A stretch of 14,229 nucleotides of DNA from Phyllobacteriaceae bacterium (GTDB lineage Bacteria; Pseudomonadota; Alphaproteobacteria; Rhizobiales; Ancalomicrobiaceae), in assembly GCA_012517025.1 (NCBI GenBank), contig JAAYVT010000604.1:1-14229 (forward strand), given 5' to 3'. The notes under the pieces were generated by a model, which worked only from the letters and a program-made list of their open reading frames with translations, was not told the DNA's origin and made no database searches. Positions 6,641 to 14,229 of the stretch are shown piece after piece. The translations under genes and the position numbers were made by a program. Position 1 is the stretch's first letter. Each line of letters begins with the position of its first letter.

Positions 6641-7321
6641 ATGCCGATGAACGCCCACCCGACCCGCCGCGCCGTGCTCGGACTGACCCTCGGACTGGCG
6701 CTCGCCGGCGCGTCGACCCTCGCCCACGCCCAGGGCGGGCTGGTGAAGCCGGTCGTCCCCAGTGCCGGCGTCAAGCCCGGCGGCCTGACCCCGCAGCAGC
6801 GCGACGCGCTCGGCCAGATCAACCGTTACTTCAATTCGATCCGCACCTTGACCGGCGACTTCGTGCAGTTCGGCCCGGACGGCGACAAGGCCGAGGGCGA
6901 ATTCTACATGTCGCGCCCCGGCAAGATCCGCTTCGTCTACGCCAAGCCGTCGAACCTCGACATCATCGCCGACGGCACCGACGTGGTGGTGCGCAACACC
7001 AAGCAGGCGACCCAGGACCTCTATCCGCTCGGCAAGACGCCGCTGCGCTTCCTGCTCGCCGACCACATCGACCTGACCTCGGAGGCCAACGTCACCTCGG
7101 TCAGCCTCGAGCCGGATCTGATCTCAGTGGTGCTGGAGCAGTCGACGGTGTTCGGCGACGGCCGCCTCACCATGATCTTCGATCGCAAGTCGAGCGAACT
7201 GAGGCAGTGGACGGTGACCGACGCGCAGGGCTACGATACCGCCGTGTCGATCTACAACGTCACACCCAATCAGCCGGTCGATCAGAAGATGTTCTTCATC
7301 GACCGCACGGTCATCCGCTGA
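6641..7321 (+). CDS. lolA: Outer-membrane lipoprotein carrier protein LolA-like
   Basis: The 226-residue product is a periplasmic protein that should receive lipoproteins from LolCDE and ferry them to the outer membrane. GAGGAA at 6628-6633 supports the ATG at 6641; a second ATG two codons later is possible. Residues 1-30 form a signal peptide with TRR before the hydrophobic core and a likely cut at AHA/Q. The mature part shows LolA features: LTGDFVQF near the start, then GEFYMSRPGKIRFVY, NLDIIADGTDVVVRN and a C-terminal beta-rich region ending FFIDRTVIR. It lies 103 bases after ftsK and 38 bases before xthA on the same strand, an order familiar from Hyphomicrobiales. The lipid-binding pocket cannot be verified residue by residue here. 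No lipobox is seen, so it is not LolB. Confidence 0.87.
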   Translation: MPMNAHPTRRAVLGLTLGLALAGASTLAHAQGGLVKPVVPSAGVKPGGLTPQQRDALGQINRYFNSIRTLTGDFVQFGPDGDKAEGEFYMSRPGKIRFVYAKPSNLDIIADGTDVVVRNTKQATQDLYPLGKTPLRFLLADHIDLTSEANVTSVSLEPDLISVVLEQSTVFGDGRLTMIFDRKSSELRQWTVTDAQGYDTAVSIYNVTPNQPVDQKMFFIDRTVIR

Positions 7322-7359
7322 CGGTCGCGCCGGGACGCGTCCGCGTTCCGAGAGCTCCC

Positions 7360-8163
7360 ATGCCCCTGACCATCGCCACCTGGAACATCAATTCGGTGCG
7401 CCTGCGCCTGCCCCTGGTCGAGCGTCTGCTCGCCGAGAAGGCGCCCGACGTCCTCTGCCTGCAGGAGACCAAGTGCCCGGACGGCTCGTTCCCCGTCGCC
7501 GCCTTCCGCAAGGCCGGCTGGGAACACGTCGCGATCAACGGCCAGAAGGGCTACCACGGCGTGGCGATCGTCTCGAAGATCCCCTTCGCAGCCGTCGACC
7601 GCCGCGAGTTCTGCGACAAGGGCGACGCTCGTCACCTCGCCGTCACCCTCGACCACTCGTCGGGCCCGATCGTCCTGCACGACTTCTACGTCCCCGCCGG
7701 CGGCGACGAGCCGGATCCGGTGGTGAACGACAAATTCGCCCACAAGCTCGCCTTCCTCGACGAACTGAAGGCGTGGCTGGGCTCGGGCGCCGCCGCCACC
7801 CCGTCGATCGTCGTCGGCGATCTCAACATCGCCCCGCTGATCGACGACGTCTGGTCGCACAAGGCGCTCCTGAAGGTGGTCTCGCACACGCCGGTCGAGA
7901 CCGAGACCTTCGAGGTGATCCGCGCCGGCGGCGAATGGATCGACGTCATGCGCCGGGCGATCCCGGTGCCGGAGAAGCTCTACACGTGGTGGAGCTACCG
8001 CGCGGCCGACTGGTCGAAGGCCGACAAGGGTCGCCGGCTCGATCACGTCTGGGCCTCGCCGCATTTCGAGGGACGCCTCGGCGCCGTCGAGGTGCTGCGC
8101 GAGGCGCGCGGCTGGGAGCGCCCCTCCGACCACGTGCCGGTGCTCACCACCTTCGCGGTCTGA
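7360..8163 (+). CDS. xthA: Exodeoxyribonuclease III
   Basis: The 267-residue enzyme belongs to the ExoIII/AP-endonuclease family, which cuts at abasic sites and trims 3' ends in base-excision repair. The reading frame is open upstream, but the ATG at 7360 begins the standard MPLTIATWNINSVR start. The metal and catalytic residues are all visible: Asn9 (WNIN), Glu36 (LQETK), Asp154 and Asn156 (GDLN), Asp228 (RRLDH), and Asp257-His258 (SDHVP). Length matches E. coli ExoIII (268). It follows lolA by 38 bases and may share its transcript. I see no convincing SOS box, so damage induction is not indicated. Confidence 0.95.
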   Translation: MPLTIATWNINSVRLRLPLVERLLAEKAPDVLCLQETKCPDGSFPVAAFRKAGWEHVAINGQKGYHGVAIVSKIPFAAVDRREFCDKGDARHLAVTLDHSSGPIVLHDFYVPAGGDEPDPVVNDKFAHKLAFLDELKAWLGSGAAATPSIVVGDLNIAPLIDDVWSHKALLKVVSHTPVETETFEVIRAGGEWIDVMRRAIPVPEKLYTWWSYRAADWSKADKGRRLDHVWASPHFEGRLGAVEVLREARGWERPSDHVPVLTTFAV

Positions 8164-8328
8164 TCGGCCGACCCACCGCCTACGCCTTTCGTCGGCTGCG
8201 GCGGTTCGGCAACAGTTGCCCATTCTCGAGGCGGCTCACGAAAACGCCCACTTGATGTGCGCGGAGAACGAGTTAGGTTCGTTTTCAGGCGTCGCGTCGA
8301 GCGATTCGACCGTGGCGACTGCCGGCGA

Positions 8329-8347
8329 GGATCGGCGCCGCCGATCC
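8329..8347 (+). repeat. Perfect hairpin in the thpR leader
   Basis: GGATCGGCGCCGCCGATCC is an 8-base-pair stem with a 3-base loop, ending 28 bases before the thpR start and 14 bases before its ribosome binding site (GGAGGGA, 8362-8368). No U-tract follows, so it is not an intrinsic terminator. It could affect translation or mRNA stability, or be a chance palindrome in GC-rich DNA. Confidence 0.45.
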
Positions 8348-8375
8348 CCCGGACCGAGACCGGAGGGACACGTCG

Positions 8376-9005
8376 ATGCCACGCCTCTTCACCGGCCTCG
8401 AAGTCCCCGAAAGCCTCGGTCTGTCGCTGTCGTTCCTGCGCGGTGGTCTGCCCGGCGCCAAGTGGATCGACGTGGAGAACTACCACGTCACCCTGCGCTT
8501 CATCGGCGACGTCGACGAGCGCACCGCCGACGACATCGCCGAGGAGCTCTCCCGCATTCGACGCGACCGCTTCGAGGTGCGCATCGAGGGCGTCATGGCC
8601 TTCGGTGGCAAGCAGCCCCACTCGCTGGTGGCCAAGGTCTCCCAGACCCCGCCCCTGATGGAGCTCCAGGCCGAACACGAACGGATCTGCCAACGGCTCG
8701 GCCTTCCCGCCGAGCCGCGCCGTTTCACCCCGCACGTGACCATCGCCCGCTGCAAGGGCGTGTCGCACGAGGCGGTGGCGACGTGGCTCGCCCTGCGCGG
8801 CGGCTTCTCCGGCAGCGCCTGGACGCCGGAGCGCTTCGTGCTGTTCTCGTCGAAGGCGTCGCGCGGCGGCGGCCCTTATCTGGTCGAGGGCGACTGGCCG
8901 TTGGCGGTGCCGCGGCTCGGGTCGATGGGCTATGCCCGTGGCCAGTCCCGCGTCGCCCCGATCGCCGCGCGCCTGCATCCCCGCTTCGCCACCTCGGTCG
9001 CCTGA
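8376..9005 (+). CDS. thpR: RNA 2',3'-cyclic phosphodiesterase (2'-5' RNA ligase family)
   Basis: The 209-residue product belongs to the 2H phosphoesterase superfamily. Both signature HxTx motifs are present: His37-Val-Thr-Leu and His120-Val-Thr-Ile. They form the catalytic pair that opens 2',3'-cyclic phosphates, and in vitro the family can also join tRNA half-molecules through 2'-5' bonds. The start MPRLFTGLEVPE and RFIGDVDE are typical of ThpR. GGAGGGA at 8362-8368 supports the ATG at 8376. After the usual end of the domain, roughly 25-30 residues (GYARGQSRVAPIAARLHP region) form a basic tail. The biological substrate of bacterial ThpR is not settled. The gene stands 212 bases from xthA and probably has its own promoter. 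It converges on the feo operon with only 37 bases between them. Confidence 0.93.
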   Translation: MPRLFTGLEVPESLGLSLSFLRGGLPGAKWIDVENYHVTLRFIGDVDERTADDIAEELSRIRRDRFEVRIEGVMAFGGKQPHSLVAKVSQTPPLMELQAEHERICQRLGLPAEPRRFTPHVTIARCKGVSHEAVATWLALRGGFSGSAWTPERFVLFSSKASRGGGPYLVEGDWPLAVPRLGSMGYARGQSRVAPIAARLHPRFATSVA

Positions 9006-9042
9006 GGCATCGGGTGGAGCATCGAGGCGGTCGCGCGCCGGC

Positions 9043-9210
9043 TCAGTGGCAGGAGCCGCCGTCGCAGTTCTTGGAACCGCAGCCGCCCGACGAGCAGGAC
9101 GAGCCGGAATTCGGCGCTACCCGCGCCTTCAGGCCGGCCGGCAGGAAGCGCCAGAGCACGAAGATCGCCGCGCCGAGCACGGCACCGAAGACGAGGACGG
9201 ATTCGTTCAT
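9043..9210 (-). CDS. FeoB-associated cysteine-rich membrane protein
   Basis: This 55-residue protein has one membrane segment (about residues 4-23, VLVFGAVLGAAIFVLWRFL). A short basic stretch follows, then a Gly/Ser/Cys tail, CSSGGCGSKNCDGGSCH. The four cysteines are Cys39, 44, 49 and 54, exactly five residues apart, and the chain ends in His. Its start codon overlaps the feoB stop as ATGA, and GGAGG (complement of 9221-9225) lies 10 bases before the ATG, so translation is coupled to feoB. It fits the small 'FeoB-associated Cys-rich membrane protein' group found after feoB in many bacteria. By position it may occupy the role played by FeoC in enterobacteria. A metal- or redox-binding tail is likely, but its function is not established. 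Confidence 0.85.
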   Translation of the reverse strand: MNESVLVFGAVLGAAIFVLWRFLPAGLKARVAPNSGSSCSSGGCGSKNCDGGSCH

Positions 9211-11069
9211 CGCGTGAGAGCCTCCACGACATGGTAGGTGGCGAAGGACGCCGCATAAGCCAGAACGAACATGTAGGCGAAATGCACCGCCGGCCAAACC
9301 CAGGAATTGGTCTCGCGCCGGATCACCGCCATGGTCGAGGCGCACTGCGGCGCGAACACGTACCACACCAGGAACGACAGCGCGGTCGACAGCGGCCATT
9401 GCTGGGCGAGGATCGGCTTCAACGCCTCGCCCACCTCGTCGCCGGAAGCCGACAGGGCATAGATGGTGCCGAGCGCCCCGACCGCCACCTCGCGCGCCGC
9501 CATGCCAGGGATCAACGCCACCACGATCTGCCAGGTGAAGCCGATCGGCGCGAAGATCGGCGCCAGGAAATGGCCGAGCCGGCCGGCGAAGGACCAGTCG
9601 ATCGCCGGTCCGGTCGCCCCGTCCGGCGGCGCCGGGAAGGTGGAGAGGAACCAGATCAGGATCATGATGGCGAGGATGATGGTGCCGGCGCGGCGCAGGA
9701 AGGCGCCGGCGCGGATCCACAGCCCGATCGCCACGTTCCGCGGCACCGGCCACTTGTAGTCCGGCAGTTCCATGATGAAGGGCTCGGGCTCCTCCCGCCA
9801 CACGATCTTCTTCATCACGAAGGCGACGGCGAGCGCCGAGACGATGCCGGTGGCGTAGAGGCCGAACATCGTCAGCCCCTGCAGCCCGAAGCCGCCGACC
9901 GTCGCCTCCGCCGGCACGAAGGCGGCGATGATCAGCGTGTAGACCGGCAGTCGCGCCGAACAGGTCATCAACGGCGCCACCAGAATGGTGGTGATCCGAT
10001 CGCGTTTGTTCTCGATCACCCGCGCCGCCAGGATGCCCGGAATGGCGCAGGCGAAGGAGGACAGCAGCGGAATGAACGCCCGCCCGTGCAACCCGGTGCC
10101 GGCCATCAGGCGGTCCATCAGGAACGCCGCCCGCGCCATGTAACCGAAGTCCTCGAGCAGGATGATGAAGAAAAACAGGATGACGATCTGCGGCAGGAAC
10201 ACCAGCACCGCGCCGACGCCCGCGATCACGCCGTCGACCAGCAGGCTCCGGAGCATCCCGTCCGGCAGCGCCGCCCCGATCGCCTTGCCGAGATCGTCGA
10301 TGCCGGCCTGGATCAGATCCATCGCCGGCCCGGCCCAGGTGAACACCGCCTGGAACATCAGGAACAGCACCGCGAGCAGGACGATCACGCCCCACACCGG
10401 ATGCAGCAGCACCGCGTCGAGCTTGCGCGTCAGCGTTTCGGAGCCGGGGTGGAAGGCGCAGTCTTTGAGGATGCGGGTGGCGGTCGCGTGGGTGGCGCGG
10501 ATCTCCGCCGCGTTCGGCTCGCGCCAGCCGTGCGGGCTCGGATCGGCCTCCTCGAGCGGCAACCGGTCGATCGCCGCCATGAGCTCGGCGATGCCGCCCT
10601 TGCGGATCGCCACGATCGGCACCACCGGGATGCCGAGCTCGGCGGAGAGCTTGGCGACGTCGATGCGGCCGCCCTGCTTCTCCACCACGTCCATCATGTT
10701 GAGGGCGAGCACCATCGGCCGCCCGACCTTCATCAACTCGATGACGAGGCGCAGCACCAGCCGCAGATTGGTGGCGTCGGCGACGCAGACCACCGCGTCC
10801 GGGATCGCCTCGCCCTTCTGTCGTCCGAGCACCACGTCGCGGGTGACCATCTCGTCGGGAGAGCGCCCGCGCAGCGAATAGGTGACGGGCAGGTCGATCA
10901 CCTTGACCGAGCGCCCCTGCGGCGTGACGAAGGCGCCGGTCTTGCGCTCGACGGTGACGCCGGCGTAGTTGGCGACCTTCTGGCGCGATCCGGTCAGGGC
11001 GTTGAACAACGCGGTCTTGCCGGCGTTGGGGCATCCCACCAACGCGATCTCGGGTACACGTCCGTTCAT
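9207..11069 (-). CDS. feoB: Ferrous iron transport protein B
   Basis: The 620-residue inner-membrane protein imports Fe(II), with an N-terminal G domain joined to a multi-spanning channel. G1 is GCPNAGKT (12-19), the switch I/G2 region is NYAGVTVE with Thr39, and G4 is NMMD (124-127). G3 reads Asp59-Leu-Pro-Val62 where the family has DxPG, so the conserved Gly is replaced by Val; the codon GTC (complement of 10884-10886) is unambiguous. The channel part shows the gate motif GRAFIPLLSSFACAIPG with Cys341, the second cysteine motif MTCSARLPVY, and a C-terminal gate-like AALIPGMAAREV-type segment. It is shorter than E. coli FeoB (773), in line with compact alphaproteobacterial forms. feoA ends 4 bases upstream and the Cys-rich gene overlaps downstream. 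Confidence 0.95.
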   Translation of the reverse strand: MNGRVPEIALVGCPNAGKTALFNALTGSRQKVANYAGVTVERKTGAFVTPQGRSVKVIDLPVTYSLRGRSPDEMVTRDVVLGRQKGEAIPDAVVCVADATNLRLVLRLVIELMKVGRPMVLALNMMDVVEKQGGRIDVAKLSAELGIPVVPIVAIRKGGIAELMAAIDRLPLEEADPSPHGWREPNAAEIRATHATATRILKDCAFHPGSETLTRKLDAVLLHPVWGVIVLLAVLFLMFQAVFTWAGPAMDLIQAGIDDLGKAIGAALPDGMLRSLLVDGVIAGVGAVLVFLPQIVILFFFIILLEDFGYMARAAFLMDRLMAGTGLHGRAFIPLLSSFACAIPGILAARVIENKRDRITTILVAPLMTCSARLPVYTLIIAAFVPAEATVGGFGLQGLTMFGLYATGIVSALAVAFVMKKIVWREEPEPFIMELPDYKWPVPRNVAIGLWIRAGAFLRRAGTIILAIMILIWFLSTFPAPPDGATGPAIDWSFAGRLGHFLAPIFAPIGFTWQIVVALIPGMAAREVAVGALGTIYALSASGDEVGEALKPILAQQWPLSTALSFLVWYVFAPQCASTMAVIRRETNSWVWPAVHFAYMFVLAYAASFATYHVVEALTR

Positions 11070-11073
11070 GCGT

Positions 11074-11373
11074 TCACTCGGCCGGAGAGACCAGGATCAC
11101 GTCGGCGTCGCGGCGCCTGAGCGCCACCGTCGTGTCGTCGACCCGGACCGCGATCGGATCGCGCCGGATCGGCCCCTCGGCGAGGATCTCCACCTTGGCG
11201 CCCTCGACGATCCCCATTTCCAAGAGCCGCCGCTCGAGCTCGGTCCACGGCAGGCTGAGATCGGCGGTCGGCGCGAAGCCGGTCACCCATCCCGTCCACC
11301 CCTTGGCGGAACGGCCGAGGCGGTGGACCTCTGTGGAATTTTCGAGGGAGGCGAGTTCTACGGAAGGGATCAT
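11074..11373 (-). CDS. feoA: Ferrous iron transport protein A
   Basis: The 99-residue product has an SH3-like FeoA domain, seen in ELERRLLEMGIVEGAKVEIL, then EGPIRRDPIAVRVDD and VALRRRDADVILV. FeoA is a small cytoplasmic partner needed for FeoB activity. I chose the ATG at 11373. The frame can be extended upstream to a TTG at 11421, but that would run through the predicted promoter and operator. The first 22 or so residues (MIPSVELASLENSTEVHRLG) precede the domain and look disordered. The stop lies 4 bases before feoB, so the genes are coupled. The ribosome binding site is weak. Confidence 0.9.
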   Translation of the reverse strand: MIPSVELASLENSTEVHRLGRSAKGWTGWVTGFAPTADLSLPWTELERRLLEMGIVEGAKVEILAEGPIRRDPIAVRVDDTTVALRRRDADVILVSPAE

Positions 11374-11402
11374 GAGCGACGTCCCGTGGGCTGGACGGTT
11401 CA

Positions 11403-11431
11403 GGAATAACGAATGTGACAAGCATTCGCAA
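11403..11431 (-). promoter_or_regulatory. Predicted feoAB promoter
   Basis: On the minus strand TTGCGA (complement of 11426-11431) and TATTCC (complement of 11403-11408) are separated by exactly 17 bases. The -35 matches the sigma-70 consensus at 4 of 6 positions and the -10 at 3 of 6. Transcription would start near 11396, about 23 bases before the feoA ATG. The 19-base dyad at 11410-11428 fills the spacer, as expected for a repressible promoter. Confidence 0.45.
11410..11428. promoter_or_regulatory. Putative iron-responsive operator of feoAB
   Basis: CGAATGTGACAAGCATTCG is a 19-base dyad with perfect 6-base arms and a 7-base centre. It has the overall length of a Fur-type box and resembles the GAATG/CATTC style seen in GC-rich proteobacteria. 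It does not match the rhizobial RirA iron-box or the Irr box well. A Fur-family repressor is the best guess from motif length, position and the gene it controls. Confidence 0.45.
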
Positions 11432-11528
11432 TCAGTAGATTCCGGCAGGCCGTGCGAAAGGCCCGCCCCTTCGTCGCAAGCAAGACTCGCGCCGCTTCCC
11501 GATCCCTCGAAAACCGCCCGAAAACGCC

Positions 11529-11561
11529 GACGGCCGTTTCCGGGTGTCGGAAACGGCCGTC
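11529..11561 (-). terminator. Intrinsic terminator after typA
   Basis: A perfect 13-base-pair stem (11529-11541 with 11549-11561) encloses a 7-base loop. Read on the minus strand it lies 33 bases after the typA stop and is followed by GGCGTTTTCGGG, a weak and delayed U-tract. It should separate typA from the feo operon transcribed in the same direction. Confidence 0.75.
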
Positions 11562-11593
11562 GTGTCGCAGAGATGCGTGTCGGATCTCCGACG

Positions 11594-13417
<1,824 letters not shown>

Positions 13418-13504
13418 GGGGAGAACGCCTGCCGGTGTCGGGCCGGGTCGCTCGAGGAGCGCCGCCCGCGTCTGGTGCCTGAGGACTGTCACGGATTTGC
13501 GCCG

Positions 13505-13533
13505 TCTCTAGCCGTTCCGCGCCCGTTTCGCAA
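13505..13533 (-). promoter_or_regulatory. Possible typA promoter
   Basis: On the minus strand TTGCGA (complement of 13528-13533) and TAGAGA (complement of 13505-13510) are spaced by 17 bases. The match is partial (4 of 6 and 3 of 6). It would give a leader of roughly 80 bases before the typA ATG at 13417. Confidence 0.3.
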
Positions 13534-13600
13534 GCGTGGGCGCCGATCGGCCATGCTTTCAGACCTTCCCTCCCATGCGTCCGTGACGCGTTCGCGACGC

Positions 13601-13630
13601 TCGACGAACGTAAGGGATTCTTATTATATG
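13601..13630 (+). promoter_or_regulatory. Possible marR promoter in an AT-rich island
   Basis: TCGACG (13601-13606) and TATATG (13625-13630) are 18 bases apart; TATTAT at 13622-13627 is an alternative -10. Bases 13611-13650 are by far the most AT-rich part of the window. The interval also contains the inverted repeat TTCTT-N9-AAGAA (13618-13636), which overlaps the -10 and is a plausible autoregulatory operator for the MarR protein. Confidence 0.35.
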
Positions 13631-13673
13631 GAAGAAGAACCTTTTTCGCACCACCCGTTTTCGGAGTTTTCTC

Positions 13674-14126
13674 GTGTCGCCGACTTCTGCGGAGCCGCTC
13701 GGCATCCTCTTTTCCGACGTCGCGCGCCTCTATTGGCGCCGCTTGGAAACCGCCTTCGCCACCGCCGATCTCGACTTCACCTCGGCCGAGATGCGGGTGT
13801 TGATCACCGTCCTCGATCATCCCGGCCTGCGTCAGGCGGCGCTCGCCGAACGGCTCCACATCGAACCGATGACGCTGTGCGGCCATCTCGACCGCCTCGC
13901 CGGCAAGGGGCTGGTGGAGCGGCGGCCCGATCCCGACGATCGCCGCGCCAAGCTGGTGCACGCCACCGAGGCCGGCGCCCCGACCCTCGCCCGCCTGCGC
14001 GCCGTCACCGAGGCGGTCCGCGCCGCACCGATCGCCGGCCTCGCGCCCGAGGAGGTGCAGACCCTGCGCGAGCTCCTGGTGCGGGTGCGCGCCAACCTCG
14101 TCGCCTGCGCGGAGGCGTCGCGATGA
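13674..14126 (+). CDS. MarR-family transcriptional regulator
   Basis: The 150-residue product is of normal MarR length. MarR proteins are dimeric winged-helix regulators, usually repressing a neighbouring exporter or detoxifying enzyme until a small ligand binds. It starts at GTG 13674, supported by GGAG at 13663-13666 with 7 bases of spacing. Residues about 52-74 form the helix-turn-helix (LRQAALAERLHIEPMTLCGH), and the wing is ERRPDPDDRRAKLVHAT (82-98), with the typical acidic/Arg pair. N- and C-terminal helices form the dimer interface. Cys69 lies in the recognition helix and Cys145 near the end; redox sensing is possible but unproven. It overlaps the next gene as ATGA, so the two are an operon. 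Confidence 0.92.
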   Translation: MSPTSAEPLGILFSDVARLYWRRLETAFATADLDFTSAEMRVLITVLDHPGLRQAALAERLHIEPMTLCGHLDRLAGKGLVERRPDPDDRRAKLVHATEAGAPTLARLRAVTEAVRAAPIAGLAPEEVQTLRELLVRVRANLVACAEASR

Positions 14127-14229
14127 TCCCCTCGCCGCCGCCCGGCACCTCCGTCTCGCCGACCCGCGCGGCGGTGATCGGCGCGCTCCTGACCGCCCTC
14201 GGCTCGGTGTCGATGGCGCTCTACACGCC
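14123..14229 (+). CDS. Probable MFS drug exporter (Bcr/CflA-like), N-terminal start only
   Basis: Thirty-five codons are present before the window ends. GGAGG at 14111-14115, inside marR, lies 7 bases before the ATG, and the start overlaps the marR stop (ATGA). After a short Pro/Ser-rich leader the peptide enters a hydrophobic segment, AAVIGALLTALGSVSMALYT, which resembles the first membrane helix of Bcr/CflA-type MFS exporters (ALgplSmdLYlPalp). Together with the MarR regulator this suggests an efflux pump controlled by its own operon. The family call rests on one helix and context. Confidence 0.6.
   Translation, partial: MIPSPPPGTSVSPTRAAVIGALLTALGSVSMALYT

Noticed and set aside
3736..6822. 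Minus-strand reading frame of 1028 codons antisense to ftsK
   Set aside because: It is an antisense shadow in GC-rich DNA: repetitive acidic and Gly/Ala-rich sequence, no recognisable motif and no ribosome site. FtsK on the plus strand has all motor motifs.
8204..8218. SOS-like box GTTC-N7-GTTG near the end of xthA
   Set aside because: It is one base off the alphaproteobacterial LexA consensus and lies downstream of xthA, about 160 bases before thpR. The match is better explained by the palindrome GGCAAC-A-GTTGCC.
11374..11421. Extended feoA start at TTG 11421
   Set aside because: The extension would be translated from within the predicted promoter and operator and adds no conserved residues. 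The ATG at 11373 is preferred.

Overview
The window is GC-rich throughout (roughly 70% by eye) and reads as chromosomal DNA of an alphaproteobacterium, most likely of the order Hyphomicrobiales (Rhizobiales). The run tesB end – glnK – amtB – class I/II aminotransferase – ftsK – lolA – xthA is a conserved neighbourhood I recognise from that group. A full CtrA-type box supports the class-level call. Genus and species cannot be told from the sequence alone. I see no insertion sequences, prophage genes, CRISPR arrays, tRNAs or rRNAs, and no gene that looks foreign in base composition.

Plus strand, 1-9005. The window opens with the last codons of a tesB-like thioesterase. A 385-base gene-free stretch follows, carrying what looks like a complete nitrogen-control promoter: two NtrC-like dyads about six helical turns apart, an IHF-like site and a -24/-12 (sigma-54) element. 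It drives glnK-amtB (PII signal protein and ammonium transporter), which ends at a strong intrinsic terminator. A new unit then begins under a perfect CtrA consensus box: a PLP aminotransferase followed closely by ftsK (DNA translocase), then lolA (lipoprotein carrier) and xthA (exonuclease III). After about 210 bases comes thpR (2',3'-cyclic phosphodiesterase, '2'-5' RNA ligase' family), with a hairpin in its leader.

Minus strand, 13417 down to 9043. typA/bipA (ribosome-associated GTPase) ends in its own terminator. A separate iron-uptake operon follows: feoA, feoB and a tiny FeoB-associated cysteine-rich membrane protein. The three are packed with a 4-base gap and then a 4-base ATGA overlap. 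A 19-base dyad sits exactly in the spacer of the predicted feo promoter, which suggests an iron-responsive repressor. This FeoB has Val where the G3 GTPase motif (DxxG) normally has Gly.

Plus strand, 13674-end. A MarR-family regulator starts at GTG just after an unusually AT-rich promoter. It overlaps by ATGA the start of a probable MFS drug exporter that runs off the window, a common regulator-plus-pump arrangement.

Most of the content is housekeeping. The parts worth a second look are the regulatory sites (glnK, CtrA/ftsK, feo), the FeoB G3 substitution and the evenly spaced cysteine tail of the small Feo protein. I found no convincing new multi-gene system.
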